A stretch of 64,000 nucleotides of DNA from Linnemannia elongata (taxonomy: Eukaryota > Mortierellomycota > Mortierellomycetes > Mortierellales > Mortierellaceae). Position numbers and translations under genes: made by a program. Positions 52,566 to 63,200 of this stretch are shown here, piece by piece (within the stretch, counting starts at the first letter, position 1; the number at the start of each line of letters is the position of its first letter). The notes beneath the pieces were generated by a model. It searched no databases. It was not told the origin of the DNA and worked only from the letters and a program-made list of their open reading frames with translations. The stretch covers positions 3,246,001 to 3,310,000 of the forward strand of contig JAXBDG010000001.1 in NCBI GenBank assembly GCA_036320915.1, given 5' to 3'.

Positions 52566-54559
52566 ATTGAAGGGCTTTTTTTTGTTTTCTGTGGGTTGTG
52601 TGTTGCTTGAGTTGTGGTTTTGTTGGAGAGGGTGCGCGTAGTTGATGGGTTTTATATTTTTTTTCTCTGGCAGGAGTAGTAGGGGAAGCTTTGAGGTTGG
52701 TATGGGAACAGGTCCTTGGTAGAAGTGGATGCCATGGGTAGGGCGTTGAACTGGATGAGATTTCAATGGCACCCAGCATCACAGACATGTAGGGCGCGAC
52801 TTAAAAAAACCGTAATAGGAGCTGAATAATTGCGTGTTGTATTTGTTTTTGAGCTGTCCGGTATCATTAATCATCCATGTTGTTTTCCACGAAAAACCTT
52901 ATGCGGCAACAGAGTTGTTCGATAAGAAAATAACGGAAAACAAATGAAAACAAGAAAGCATTGGCAATCGTTGCACACGGTGAGAGGTAGCCAAGGGAGG
53001 ATGGCGCTGGAGGAAATTGAATGATTCTACGCCTCAACCCCAGTGAACGCGTTCCTGAATCAAGTTTCGCTAACCGACCAGTAATTCTGCAGCAAGAGTC
53101 GAAAAATTTCACCTCACTAATTTTAGTTTGAACGGATGTCGGACCCTGTTGCATCCTCGGGTACTATGTTTTTTTTCTTTCTTCAGCTCGTACAAAAAAA
53201 AAAACAATGGCTCATAAGGGATCATTTCTACTCTCTGCTGCTAGACAAATTGTTGTTCCCTTGTCCATAGCACAAGAAGAAGAAAAAACAGGACCAAGTT
53301 TAAGCAAAAAAAAAGGCCATTAATCTGGGCTGAGGTGTTTTTTTTTCTTCGGGGGTTCATTGGCGTAGACGAGTGTCATTGCAGGATCGTCATTAGACTC
53401 TCAAAGGTTTACATGGCACCCATTTTCAGGCGACTTGGTTCTCGATCCACGGATTAAGAAAACACCAAAATTTATAAAGTATGTGCGGAACTACCATCCG
53501 ATCTCTCGCGTAACATCAAGGACAATCGTCGACATTTTTGATCGCGAAACGAAACTAAGTTATCAATAATAAAGTTGCCTGAAGGTTTTTCTCTAGCAGA
53601 ACGTCCAAACTGTAGACGGCATAGGGCTGTTGTTGTTGTCAAGGGAAGGGGTAGGCCCTTTACTTGAAGAAGAAGCAACGCAGGGAGGAGGACTGTCGAG
53701 AAACGTTGGAAACAAATTTTGCACATCCTGATTTTTTTGCGCTACATTTGACTAGACCCTACCCTGACACTTCACTTTCCAACGTCAAGCAGGGAAAAGG
53801 AGGTTAGAAGTCGTTTATTTGACGATTCGCTTCACAAGGGAGGCACGGATGATTTTTTTTTCTCGATCGTTACTGTATTTCCACTCCATCATTCGTTGTG
53901 ATACCAGTTTGCCGTAATACAGTGTACACCAACAGAAAGGGGAGACAAACAAAAGGAATGGGTGTAACATAAAGTGCACCGTAACAAGCGAGGCTACTAC
54001 TTCCCATTGGCGCTGAAAATATAATTTGTTGGCCCTGCATGAAAGTCGAAACTCTAATGCTTATGCATGCCCTGTCGATAACTATTACGGTGGGTTATTG
54101 TTATTTTCCAGGGGTACTTGTTTTCTCCAAGGTCGTATGGTGGGATAGGACGTGCGGTGGATGCAGTGTAGTGTAGTGTGATGAAGGCGTCGAATGTAGG
54201 ATAAACAGGAGACGGATAAACGAGGTACGATGAAACTAGGCTAAGGATATGAGAGCGACAAAGGCATGTCCCTCCCGTTGTCTGTCCAACTCTCAGAAGT
54301 GGTGGTACAACATATTGCATTCACGACGCTGCCCTTGTTTTCCACTAAAAGCGATACGGGCTCCAAAATACAAGGACAACTGCAGCCTACTTCATTTCTC
54401 TCCTTCCTCCATTCCTCAGCTCATTCACTCTCACCATCACTTTCACTCTCGTCGTTTCTTTCTCAAAACAATATGCGTCTACGATACCCTTAGACCGAAG
54501 AGGGATGCATCCACAGGTCCTATTCTACCTTACTTACAGAGCTGACAATGTGGGCGGCC
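52566..54559. other. Gene-poor intergenic region
   Basis: About 2 kb, AT-rich with several A/T homopolymers. No open frame above 100 codons looks coding and no RNA gene was recognised. The left 100 bp are the promoter of the secreted repeat protein. Confidence 0.5.
52650..52656 (-). promoter_or_regulatory. TATA box of the secreted repeat protein
   Basis: TATAAAA on the minus strand, 85 bp before the ATG, a good promoter position. Confidence 0.5.
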
Positions 54560-55803
54560 TCAAACTCAGTTCGAAAGAACCCACTTGGTTATTGAAAATC
54601 AAGGATCCGGAAATTGTGGACAAGTAGGGCCAGGAAATCCTTGAGGTAGGTATTGAGCGTGAAGTCCGGTACCAGTTGGGAGAAGAGCAGCTAGATTACA
54701 CCTCCTAGGAACTGGAGTGGCATGTACAGAGACACTGCGACCAGATCGACAAGAATGCCTAATGGCGATCAATATTGGCGTCCAGGGGACACGTCAGTCA
54801 GATGGATTGATTCCGGAGGAGCTCAAGAGATGGTTTGTGCAAAGTGTCAGGAAGTTGGAAGCTGTTGCTGATGCCAGGGAGGACTGCCGCCTGGGTTCCA
54901 ACAATAAATGTCTAGACTTATTAATAGGTGACCTTTCTATATACCCCTTCATTGTTAACCGTACCCGGGTCAGAAGCGAAGTCGTGATTCCACCACTGGT
55001 GTTCATCGTCGCAGGGAAAGTAATCGACCTCACGCCGGCTCCCAAATCAAGTGCTGTCGACTCGACCTTTAACCTCAAAAAACACCTATGGCTGCCGACA
55101 GACTTTGATGTCTCCCTCGATGGGAAAGTCAAGGCAAAATCGTACATCAACAACCTGAACCCGATCGAGCACAAGGATAAGTATCTGACCTTGGAGTAGA
55201 TCCCGGAGACACTGCCCCTTATATTTGAGAAGAATCTGTCAGTGGCCTAGGATTTACCGAAAGTCGACAAAGGGTTTGAATAGATAATGAGAACTAGTAT
55301 GGACCAGTGCCGGAAATCGAGCCCTAGGAGTGAGACAGTGACTACTCTTCCACGAGTAAGAGGCAGAGGGAGACGAGTATTGCAGCACAAATCTCCCTGT
55401 CCCTGTCTCTGTCAACATCCCAGAGTTTTACCCGTGAGATGAGAACACCAAGTGTGATCTCAAGACCACCTGCAAGCCTCTCCAAGTCATCGTCAAGCTA
55501 GTCAACATTGATATGACACTCGAGTATCCCGAGTAAGAGAGAGGCGACTGGCATATTAAAGGCACGGCCAATGAGAACATCGTCGCTGTTGGGATCTAAT
55601 TCTACCACACCGAGAATATCTCCGAGTCACGCCTCAACTTCCTGATCCTGACATAGGAGCCAAAACACCCTCAGCCAGGACGAACAAGGCTCTCTTCACC
55701 TCTACGGACTCGCCAAGTGTCGGTCGTTTGTTAAGACTGCTAGTAAGGAGGTCTTAGAAAGAACATTCAGCCTCTGCGAGCATTGGCCTCGGACGCAGCG
55801 TTA
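54560..55803 (+). pseudogene. DUF4246-family pseudogene (copy 1 of a tandem array)
   Basis: Degenerate paralogue of the intact gene at 56094-57830. The longest intact stretch is 54717-55199 (INIGVQGTRQSDGLIPEELK, LGSNNKCLDLL, RTRVRSEVVIPPLVF, SSAVDSTFNLKKHLWLPTDF, KSYINNLNPIEHKDKY), colinear with the gene and clearly homologous. Stops and shifts break it before (around 54627-54765) and after (TAG 55197; several to 55740). It ends ERTFSLCEHWPRTQR and TAA 55801-55803, matching the FERPFSLCEH end of the gene. It lacks the central Asp-rich insertion. Confidence 0.85.
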
Positions 55804-56093
55804 ACATGAAATGGATATGCGACTTGTTTGTGTTGGAAACTTGTCACAAGGGTTATATTGCTCTTTGTCGTTTATCCTGGCCGAGCTTGCCCTTCAGCCA
55901 CTAAGCAGAAACGCCGCATAATGGCAGCGCATCACACCATAACCTTTTTATTTCCATTGTTCCAGTTGACTCTCACCAGCCAATTAAATAAAAATTGGAC
56001 TCTTTCATAAAAGAGGGAAAGAGATGTCCTTAATTTTTTTCCCCCTAATCTCTCACTCCATCATTTCTTCATCACAACATTCACTCCTTCCTC

Positions 56094-57830
56094 ATGACCA
56101 TTCGGCGCAAAAAGGTGTCTTCCAAAAAGGTGTCTCCCAAAAAGGCCTTGCTCTACCCCTGGACAGGCGAGGGTTACGTCGAAGGGTTCGAGCCCTCCCT
56201 ACTTGCAGAGCTCAACATTCGAGAGGCTTCAAACGCGATACGTGAGAAACCCGAATGGTGGAGGAAAATCAAGGAACCTACGATTGCTGCCAATTGGAGA
56301 CGGGAGCTGATGGAGGAAAGCCGCAAGCGCCGAGTCAGGTTCCATTTGTCGGACGCACAGGTCGATTACGTGTTAAAGGAGCTGGAGTGGTATGCTCGGA
56401 AGCGACAGGAGCAGATTGATGGAGGTGCGACGGTGGCGATTGATTTTGGCATTGAGGGGACTCGTAGAGCGGATGGATTGGTCCCGGAGTACCTGAGGAA
56501 GAGACTGCTGCAGTGTGTCAAAAAGCTGGAGAATGTGCCTGATGACATGAAGGACTGGCACCCGGGTTCCAACAACCAAGTTTTGGATCTGATCCACCCT
56601 TCTTTGTATCCCTTTGTTGCTGGTCGTACTCGAGTCACGGAGGAGGAAGCCATCCCACCACTGGACTTTATCACTGCAGGAAAAGCACTCGACTTCGCCC
56701 CTATCCCCAAGTCAAGCGCAGTGGAATCAATATTTTACTCCAAGAAGCATCAATGGCTCCCGACAGACTTTGATATTACACCAGAAGGAAAGGTCAAGGC
56801 CAGGTCCTACATCAACAATCTGCATCCGGTCGAACACAAGGAGATGTATCCGGTTTTGGAGGAGATCTTGGACAAGTTTCTGCCGATGTTCGAGGAGGTC
56901 CTGTCTGAGATCGAGGCCTTCCCGTTCAAGTCTAACAGGTTGATGGCAAACAGAAACTGGTACGATTCGGACTTGAGCGATGTTGAGGTCGAAGAAACCG
57001 ACAGCGATTATGATGATGACAGCGAAGGGGAGAGCAGTGGCGACGGCGAATGCAAGGACAAGGACAAAGTCAAGAAAGTAAGGAAGATCAAAAAAGTCCG
57101 TTTACCCCAGCCAATCAAAATCCCAGAGTTTGTACCACGGGATGACCTTCCAAGATACAACCTCAAGACCCAAGGCAAGCCTTTACAAGTCATTGTCAAA
57201 CTAGCCAACATCGAATTGACACCCGAGAATCCAACGTACGGGGGCGGCACCTGGCATGTCGAGGGGATGGCGAACGAGAACATTATCGCGACGGGGATAT
57301 ATTACTACGATACCGAGAACATTAGCGACTCGCGACTCAAGTTCAGGATCCAAATCAAGGAACCAAAGTACGAGCAATCGGATGATCGAGGAACAGAGCA
57401 CCTGTACGGTGTTATGAACGAGGACGCGCTAGTTCAATATCTGGATGGGATTATGACGCAACAGGACCGTTGTGTGGTGTTCCCCAATATCTACCAGCAT
57501 CAGGTGCAGACTTTCGGGCTGGTAGACCGGACCAAGCCTGGATTTCGGAAGCTGCTGGCTTTCTTCCTTGTCAACCCTGAGGACCCTGTCCTGTCGACGA
57601 CATTTGTCCCTCCACAGCAAAAGGAGTGGGATAACCGTAGCTTTCTTGCGGAAGTCAGCGACAAGTTTCCACCTGAGATATTGTGTGAGATTGACCAGTT
57701 GGTAGACTGGCCGATGGACCTGGAGGAGGCCAAGAGGCATCGGGAGGAGCTGATGAAGGAGCGTCGTTACTTTTCCGAGACAATCAATACCGAGCTATTT
57801 GAGCGTCCTTTCAGTCTTTGCGAACACTAA
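56094..57830 (+). CDS. DUF4246 family protein, probable Fe(II)/2-oxoglutarate-type fold
   Basis: 578 aa, single exon. DUF4246 proteins are fungal, often multi-copy and of unknown function. The N-terminus is Lys-rich (RRKKVSSKKVSPKK). Residues about 100-270 hold the conserved block (VAIDFGIEGTRRADGLVPEY, SLYPFVAGRTRV, SSAVESIFYSKKHQWLPTDF, SYINNLHPVEHKEMYPVLE). An Asp/Glu/Ser-rich insertion followed by Lys-rich sequence (about 300-345) interrupts it. The C-terminal half has GTWHVEGMANENI and FPNIYQHQVQTFGL, where H-x-E and a later His may bind Fe(II), and KPGFRKLLAFFLVNP may bind 2-oxoglutarate through Arg; this ligand assignment is inferred from the double-stranded beta-helix pattern. It is the middle and only intact copy of a three-copy tandem array. 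Confidence 0.85.
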   Translation: MTIRRKKVSSKKVSPKKALLYPWTGEGYVEGFEPSLLAELNIREASNAIREKPEWWRKIKEPTIAANWRRELMEESRKRRVRFHLSDAQVDYVLKELEWYARKRQEQIDGGATVAIDFGIEGTRRADGLVPEYLRKRLLQCVKKLENVPDDMKDWHPGSNNQVLDLIHPSLYPFVAGRTRVTEEEAIPPLDFITAGKALDFAPIPKSSAVESIFYSKKHQWLPTDFDITPEGKVKARSYINNLHPVEHKEMYPVLEEILDKFLPMFEEVLSEIEAFPFKSNRLMANRNWYDSDLSDVEVEETDSDYDDDSEGESSGDGECKDKDKVKKVRKIKKVRLPQPIKIPEFVPRDDLPRYNLKTQGKPLQVIVKLANIELTPENPTYGGGTWHVEGMANENIIATGIYYYDTENISDSRLKFRIQIKEPKYEQSDDRGTEHLYGVMNEDALVQYLDGIMTQQDRCVVFPNIYQHQVQTFGLVDRTKPGFRKLLAFFLVNPEDPVLSTTFVPPQQKEWDNRSFLAEVSDKFPPEILCEIDQLVDWPMDLEEAKRHREELMKERRYFSETINTELFERPFSLCEH

Positions 57831-57868
57831 TTAGTGATGAAAAATAACTATACTTCGCCTTCTTTCAG

Positions 57869-58296
57869 TATGAATTTGATATCGAAGACGAGGATCCCTT
57901 TGTTGAACTCCTGGACGGAATCATCACAAAAAAAGACCGGTGCGTCATCTTTCCGAACATCCACTAGTACCAAGTCAAGCTCTTTGAGCTCCATGACCCT
58001 ACTCCTCCCGGAACACACAAGATCCCAGTCTTCTTCGTCGTCAAAGCAGAAGAAGCTAAGCTTTCAACTACTCGTGCGCCCCCACAACTGAAGGCAGCGT
58101 GGGGCCCTTTAAGCATTCGGTGCAGAACAAGCAGCCGATAGAGTTGGTAGACGAGATTTATTCAATGGTCGATTGGCCACTAAATCTGGAGGAAGCCAAA
58201 AAGCTCCGGAAGGAGTTGATGAATGAGCGTAAGTACCTTGTCAAGAACCTTACGGTCGATGTCTTTGAACGACCCTTTTATCTCTTCGAGCACTAA
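57869..58296 (+). pseudogene. DUF4246-family 3' fragment (copy 3 of the array)
   Basis: Begins directly after the intact gene at an acceptor-like tttcag (57863-57868), reads EFDIEDEDPFVELLDGIITK and DRCVIFPNIH, hits an in-frame TAG, and continues with YQVKLFELHDPT. A frameshift near 58100 leads to IELVDEIYSMVDWPLNLEEA and DVFERPFYLFEH, then TAA. It corresponds only to the last 140 residues of DUF4246. Confidence 0.8.
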
Positions 58297-58411
58297 TACA
58301 ACTAATCTGCACAAGTAGTCAAAATAAATAATATATATATTTTTCAGCGCAATTAATTACTACATTAACGTTGGAAGAGTCCAACATGCCGCATATTTGT
58401 CTGCTTGACGC

Positions 58412-58903
58412 TTAGAGGACAAGGGCAAGGGCAACAGCAAGACCCGCGACAGTAACAACAGTATCAACAACCAAAGCCCCAGCCGCAGAACCAGGCTGCA
58501 TTATATCCGGGACGATAGGGTTGGTAACCACAGGAGGACAAGAAACCGTCGTAGTCGTTGTGATGGGTCCCACTGTCGGGAGCGTGTGTGTAGTGATGGG
58601 AGGCGTGGCATTGGTGGTAGTCGTAGTGGCTGGCTTCTTGGTGGTGGTGCAGGGAGACTTGGTAGGTTTCTTTGTAGTTGTGGTAGTAGTGCTTGTCTTG
58701 GTGTCGCATGTGGTTGAAGGCCTATGGGGCTTGGTCGAGGAAATCGTGGGCTTGGTGGAAGTTGACGTCGACTTGGTAAAGGTGCTTGTAGTACGTGTGC
58801 TGATGCTTGTGCTCGTGGTTCCGGTGGCATTGGCTGGCGCGGCCTGGGCAACAGCGGAGAAGGCTAGAGTAGCGGCGGCAACAAGGATCGGATTGAACTT
58901 CAT
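58412..58903 (-). CDS. Thr-rich GPI-anchored cell-surface protein
   Basis: 163 aa, single exon. The N-terminal MKFNPILVAAATLAFSAVAQ is a signal peptide with cleavage likely after AQA. The mature part is about 45% Thr with Ser/Lys/Pro (TTTTTTKKPTKSPCTTTKKP), a dense O-mannosylation region. The C-terminal 20 residues (VVDTVVTVAGLAVALALVL) are hydrophobic and uncharged after an initial Asp, preceded by GSAAGA small residues: a GPI attachment signal. Such proteins coat fungal walls. No catalytic domain is present. Convergent with the DUF4246 fragment. Confidence 0.78.
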   Translation of the reverse strand: MKFNPILVAAATLAFSAVAQAAPANATGTTSTSISTRTTSTFTKSTSTSTKPTISSTKPHRPSTTCDTKTSTTTTTTKKPTKSPCTTTKKPATTTTTNATPPITTHTLPTVGPITTTTTVSCPPVVTNPIVPDIMQPGSAAGALVVDTVVTVAGLAVALALVL

Positions 58904-59828
58904 GACTGTAGGTAAGTTCTTGAGATTTGTAAAAAAGATTAGCGAGGAAGGTGTAAAAAGGATTAAAAAAAGAGTAGCAAGGGATAAGTATACTGGAGTG
59001 GGAGGAGAAGCTTCGTGGTTTTTATTGTCGAGGAGCGCAGGCAGCTACCAATGATAAAAAAAAACAATGTCGGACTGAGACGAGAGACATGTCCTCCTGC
59101 CACCTCCTCTCCTCCTACCCCATCGGCAGATTTTGCTTTTCCATCCTACGCCCAACACACGACTCCTGAGCATGTGGGAACAAAAAAAATAGAAATAGAA
59201 GTGAAGTTTTCAAACAACAAATGCGGCCACGACGAGGAGGTGAGAAAAAAGGCATCAAGCTGAGAAAAAGAACAGCGATGTTTCGGGGCACGGGAGAGAC
59301 GGGTTACTTGCTTCGGAATGTCGTCTACAGCAAGGATGGACGAACATAGAACAAAAACAAGAATAAGAGAAACGCATTCTGACCAATCAAGCAGCGTAGG
59401 CTGTAGCATTTCTTAATCGCACACACACACTCACGCTCCTTCTGTTTACTTTTCTTGTATCCCTCGCCCCGCGCTCACTGTCCTCTCCATGCACGCTTAT
59501 ACCCTCCTTCACCTTTTCTGCTGACTTCAAAATCAACAAAAATGTGGGCACGAGGGTGGCCCGTCTCTCTTGACGCCAGCTTTTTTTTTTTTGCCTGCAT
59601 GCCTGCTTACCGGCTTTTGCATCAAATCAAAAATAGGGTTGTTGGTGCTCCATTCACAATGCTTATTTTAGACTAAAACTCGCGATTGATGCGTAGTTGC
59701 GTAGTATGTGCATGGGGTGTGCGGCTTTTTTTTGCTTTTGTCTTTGTGCCTGCGCTTGGATCCACACATTCCTTTTGGGTTCGAGGTGTGGTGGTGTACG
59801 TGCCTTTGAACTTCAGATCGGTCGGTAA

Positions 59829-59862
<34 letters not shown>

Positions 59863-60262
59863 CTTGAAAAAATGGGCGTTGATGTTTACATTCTTTTGTG
59901 TGTCGGTGCGTGTGTCCCTTGTGCCTGATTTTTTTTTTTTTTGTAAGTGGGCGTCGATGTTGATTCTCTTTTGTCGATTTCTATTCTTATGGCAGCGAGG
60001 TCATATCGTCAACGAAAGAGTGTTGCTGTTGTTGACTCACTGCTTCGCTTGCCTGCTGGCTTCATAGAGGTGTCGTCCTAACCTTTTCTTTTGTTTTGAT
60101 ACTCGCCTTACGTTGGTAAGCAAGAAAAATGTCCCCTTGGCGTTATGAACACTCAAACAACACAAACCAAAGACTCAAGATGAACAAACCCATTCAAAGT
60201 AAAAGCATAAAGATAAAAAATAATATATAGTTGTTAATGATAGTACTAGTAAAAACACTTCT
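58904..60262. other. Intergenic with a 28-T tract
   Basis: About 1.36 kb, T-rich on the plus strand, containing T runs at 59580-59593, 59831-59858 and 59930-59941. No gene is recognised. It holds the promoter of the GPI protein and the 3' end of the CHD-like gene. Confidence 0.5.
59831..59858 (+). repeat. Poly(T) tract (28 T)
   Basis: Uninterrupted run of 28 T. Confidence 0.9.
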
Positions 60263-63200
60263 CTACGCCCTCGCTCGCTTGCGATACGCCTCTTCCTCAT
60301 CCTCGTACTCCTCGTCATCATCGTCTTCCTCCCGGTCATCGTCCCCATACTCATTGCCCAGCTGGTGATTACTTGGCTGATGATGGTATGCCTGGTCGTA
60401 TCCTCCACCTCCTCCCTGGCTCGTCACTTCACTACTTGGATAGCTGCTCCCTTCATCAGATCGCGGCGTCGACACCTTGCGCTTGTGGAGGGGAGTCGAT
60501 GAAGATGAGGACAGCTTCAGTCCCGTCACATTCCTCGAAACAATTGACATGGGTGATGCAGACGCCGACGCATCTCCGTGGTAATTCTCCATACCGCCGC
60601 TGTACGTCTGGTGTCTCTGACGAACCTTGGACGAAGAAGACGAAGAGTTCACACGGTCCCGATCGCGACGGTGGCGATCACGCTCGCGTTCCCTCTCTCT
60701 CTCCCTATCACGGTCTCTGCTTCTATCGCGGTCTCTCTCCCTCTCGCGATGACGATCTGGGGTGCGGTCTCGTTTCCTCATGGACGATGACGACGATGGC
60801 CGCGACTTCTTGTGCTTCGATTTCCGCTCGCGACGGCGATGACGAGCATCCGAGTCCGAGTATGAATCAGAGAACGAGCGCGACCTCGACCTTGAACGCG
60901 AAGAGTCCGAGTCCGATTCCGAGCCTGAGGATGAACCAGAAGACGATGATCCAGACGATGACGACGAGCCTGAACCAGACGAGGACGATGGAGCCGATCC
61001 TGAAGACGAAGAACGGTGTCTACGATGCCTCTTCAATGATGCAGTTGAAGGCTTGCGTTGATGAGACGACGATGACGGTGCAGAGTACGGCTTGGGTGAG
61101 ACCTTTGAGGATGACGACTTGCCGCCCTTGGATTTCTTCCTCTCCAAAATCTTGCGTTGCAGGTACTCAACCTGCTTGCTGGCGAGGGCCATCATCTCGT
61201 CCGTATCGCTGCCACTCGACCCTCCGACATCCTCCATAGGCTCTGGCTCCAGTACAGGAACTTCCTGCTTCCGCTTTCTCTTCTCCTTGGGCTCCTTCGT
61301 GGCCGCCCTCTTGGCTTCCTTCTTGGTAGGCATCTTGCCCAACTTGATTGTCAGCTTCAAACCAGTCTTCTTGACGCCTGGGGTGTTGTCCCCTTCTCCT
61401 TCGATCGTCACCAACTGCTTGCTCTCCTTGGTTGAGGTTCTACTCCGCTTCTTGGACTGGCTGGCAGGGCTGGCAGGGACTGACGAAGCTGTCGTCGGGC
61501 GCTCGAGATCATCCTCGGTACGGTCCGAATCACTATAATCTCCTTCATCGCCTCCCTTCTTCTTATTCTTGCTGGCTGCAAGCGAGTTGTTGAGGGCAAG
61601 CTGAGCTGCTTGGTTGCGAAGGAGTTTCTTCTTTGTCGCCGGCTTGGGGTTCAACACAATGTCGATCAAGTGGTCCATGCGACGGAGCACAACCGCCTCC
61701 TTGGGCCAAACAAACTCCTCAGGTTCTAATGGAGCTGCTGGAACCTTGGGAGCAGGAGGAGTATTAACTCCCTCCTCTGCCTTGGTTTCGGCGTTCAAAG
61801 CTGAGGAGTCTTGGGTGCTAGGAGATTCTTCGCCATTCTCTGTCTTGGGAAGGACAGCGTCGGCGGAGTCGGTGACGAGGGTTTCTTCCTTGACAGCATC
61901 AGGCGTAATCTCCATCGCGGATCCGTTGGCTTCATCCACATTGGTGTCGAGCGCCCTGTGGTCGGTGGGAGGCAGAGTAGCATCACCGTTCACCTTGGGT
62001 GCATCGTCCTCCAGACCACCCATGACAACCTCTGTTGAAGAGCTCTCCACCTTGGGCTGGTCTACAGAGCTGGGTACCTCGGCGCTCTGCTCCGCGACGA
62101 CTCCGTCCATAGCCTCCAGGTTGATCGCTGGAGTTTGCTCCTTCTCCTCCTTGATACCGTCGACGGTCAGCTTTGACTTCACATCTTCGTCCAGAGGCAC
62201 AGGAAGCTGGTCGACTTCCATTTCACCACGTTCTGCTGCAGCTGCGGCCTCGCCGGCCTGCTTCTCCTTGAACTCCTGTCGCAAAATGGTGAGCGTGTGG
62301 CTGATCTTGAAAAAGGGCAGGTCCTCGTCGCCAACAATCAAATCTTGTCGGTTAATGCCATGCTTGGCAAGACCCTCAAGGAAAGGACGGTCATGGACGC
62401 CAAGCTTCCACCAGCTTGGCAATCCAGGCGAACGACGTGCAGCCGCAAGAAGATCGTCCAACTACATACCAGTCAAAAAGTAATAAACGTAGGTGTTAGC
62501 GATATCTAAGACGTACCAGCTAGATCTCAACTGCCGCCAACTCACATTCACACAGTACGATAAACCTACAACAGGGTTGGTCAAAACGTCATCACGGATA
62601 ATGTTCATGAGCTCGACTCTCTTCAAGATGCGCTTGGCTCTGTCCAAAGGAAGGCCATCCCCAGCATCATCGCGGTCCTCCTTCTCCTCGTCCTTATCCT
62701 CCTTGTCTTCATCCTTGACGCCATCCTCAGCGTCGTGGCGGTTGTTTGAGGCAAGGCTGGATTCCCTGGAGTGGCGGCCAGGCTGAGTGTTGTGCTTGTC
62801 AACGACTTGCTGAGAGATCTTCATGACATGGTTATAATACTCCTCCATAACTTCGTCAGGCTTCTTGGCCAATCCTGCGAGCTCCTTGAACCGGGTCCAG
62901 TCATGATGCACTGTCACTGTCGAAGCAGTGTGATGACGCGAGTGTCGTCGTGAACTGGAAGAGTGGCTGGGATGATATCCGGTGTTTGAAGATGCTGAAC
63001 GCGACCGGCTGCCCAGCAAGCCAGGCTTTGGTCCATTCCTAAGCCTGACGACGCCGAAAGAGGTGATCGTCCTGTAAAAGTCGGCCTTGTCCTTCTTTGT
63101 CCACCTGGAGGCCACCTCCAACTCCTTCTGAAGCTTCTTCTCCTGCGCGGCTTCCTCACGTTGGCGCTGGCGGTCCAGGCGCAGCCTCTCCTTGGTCTTG

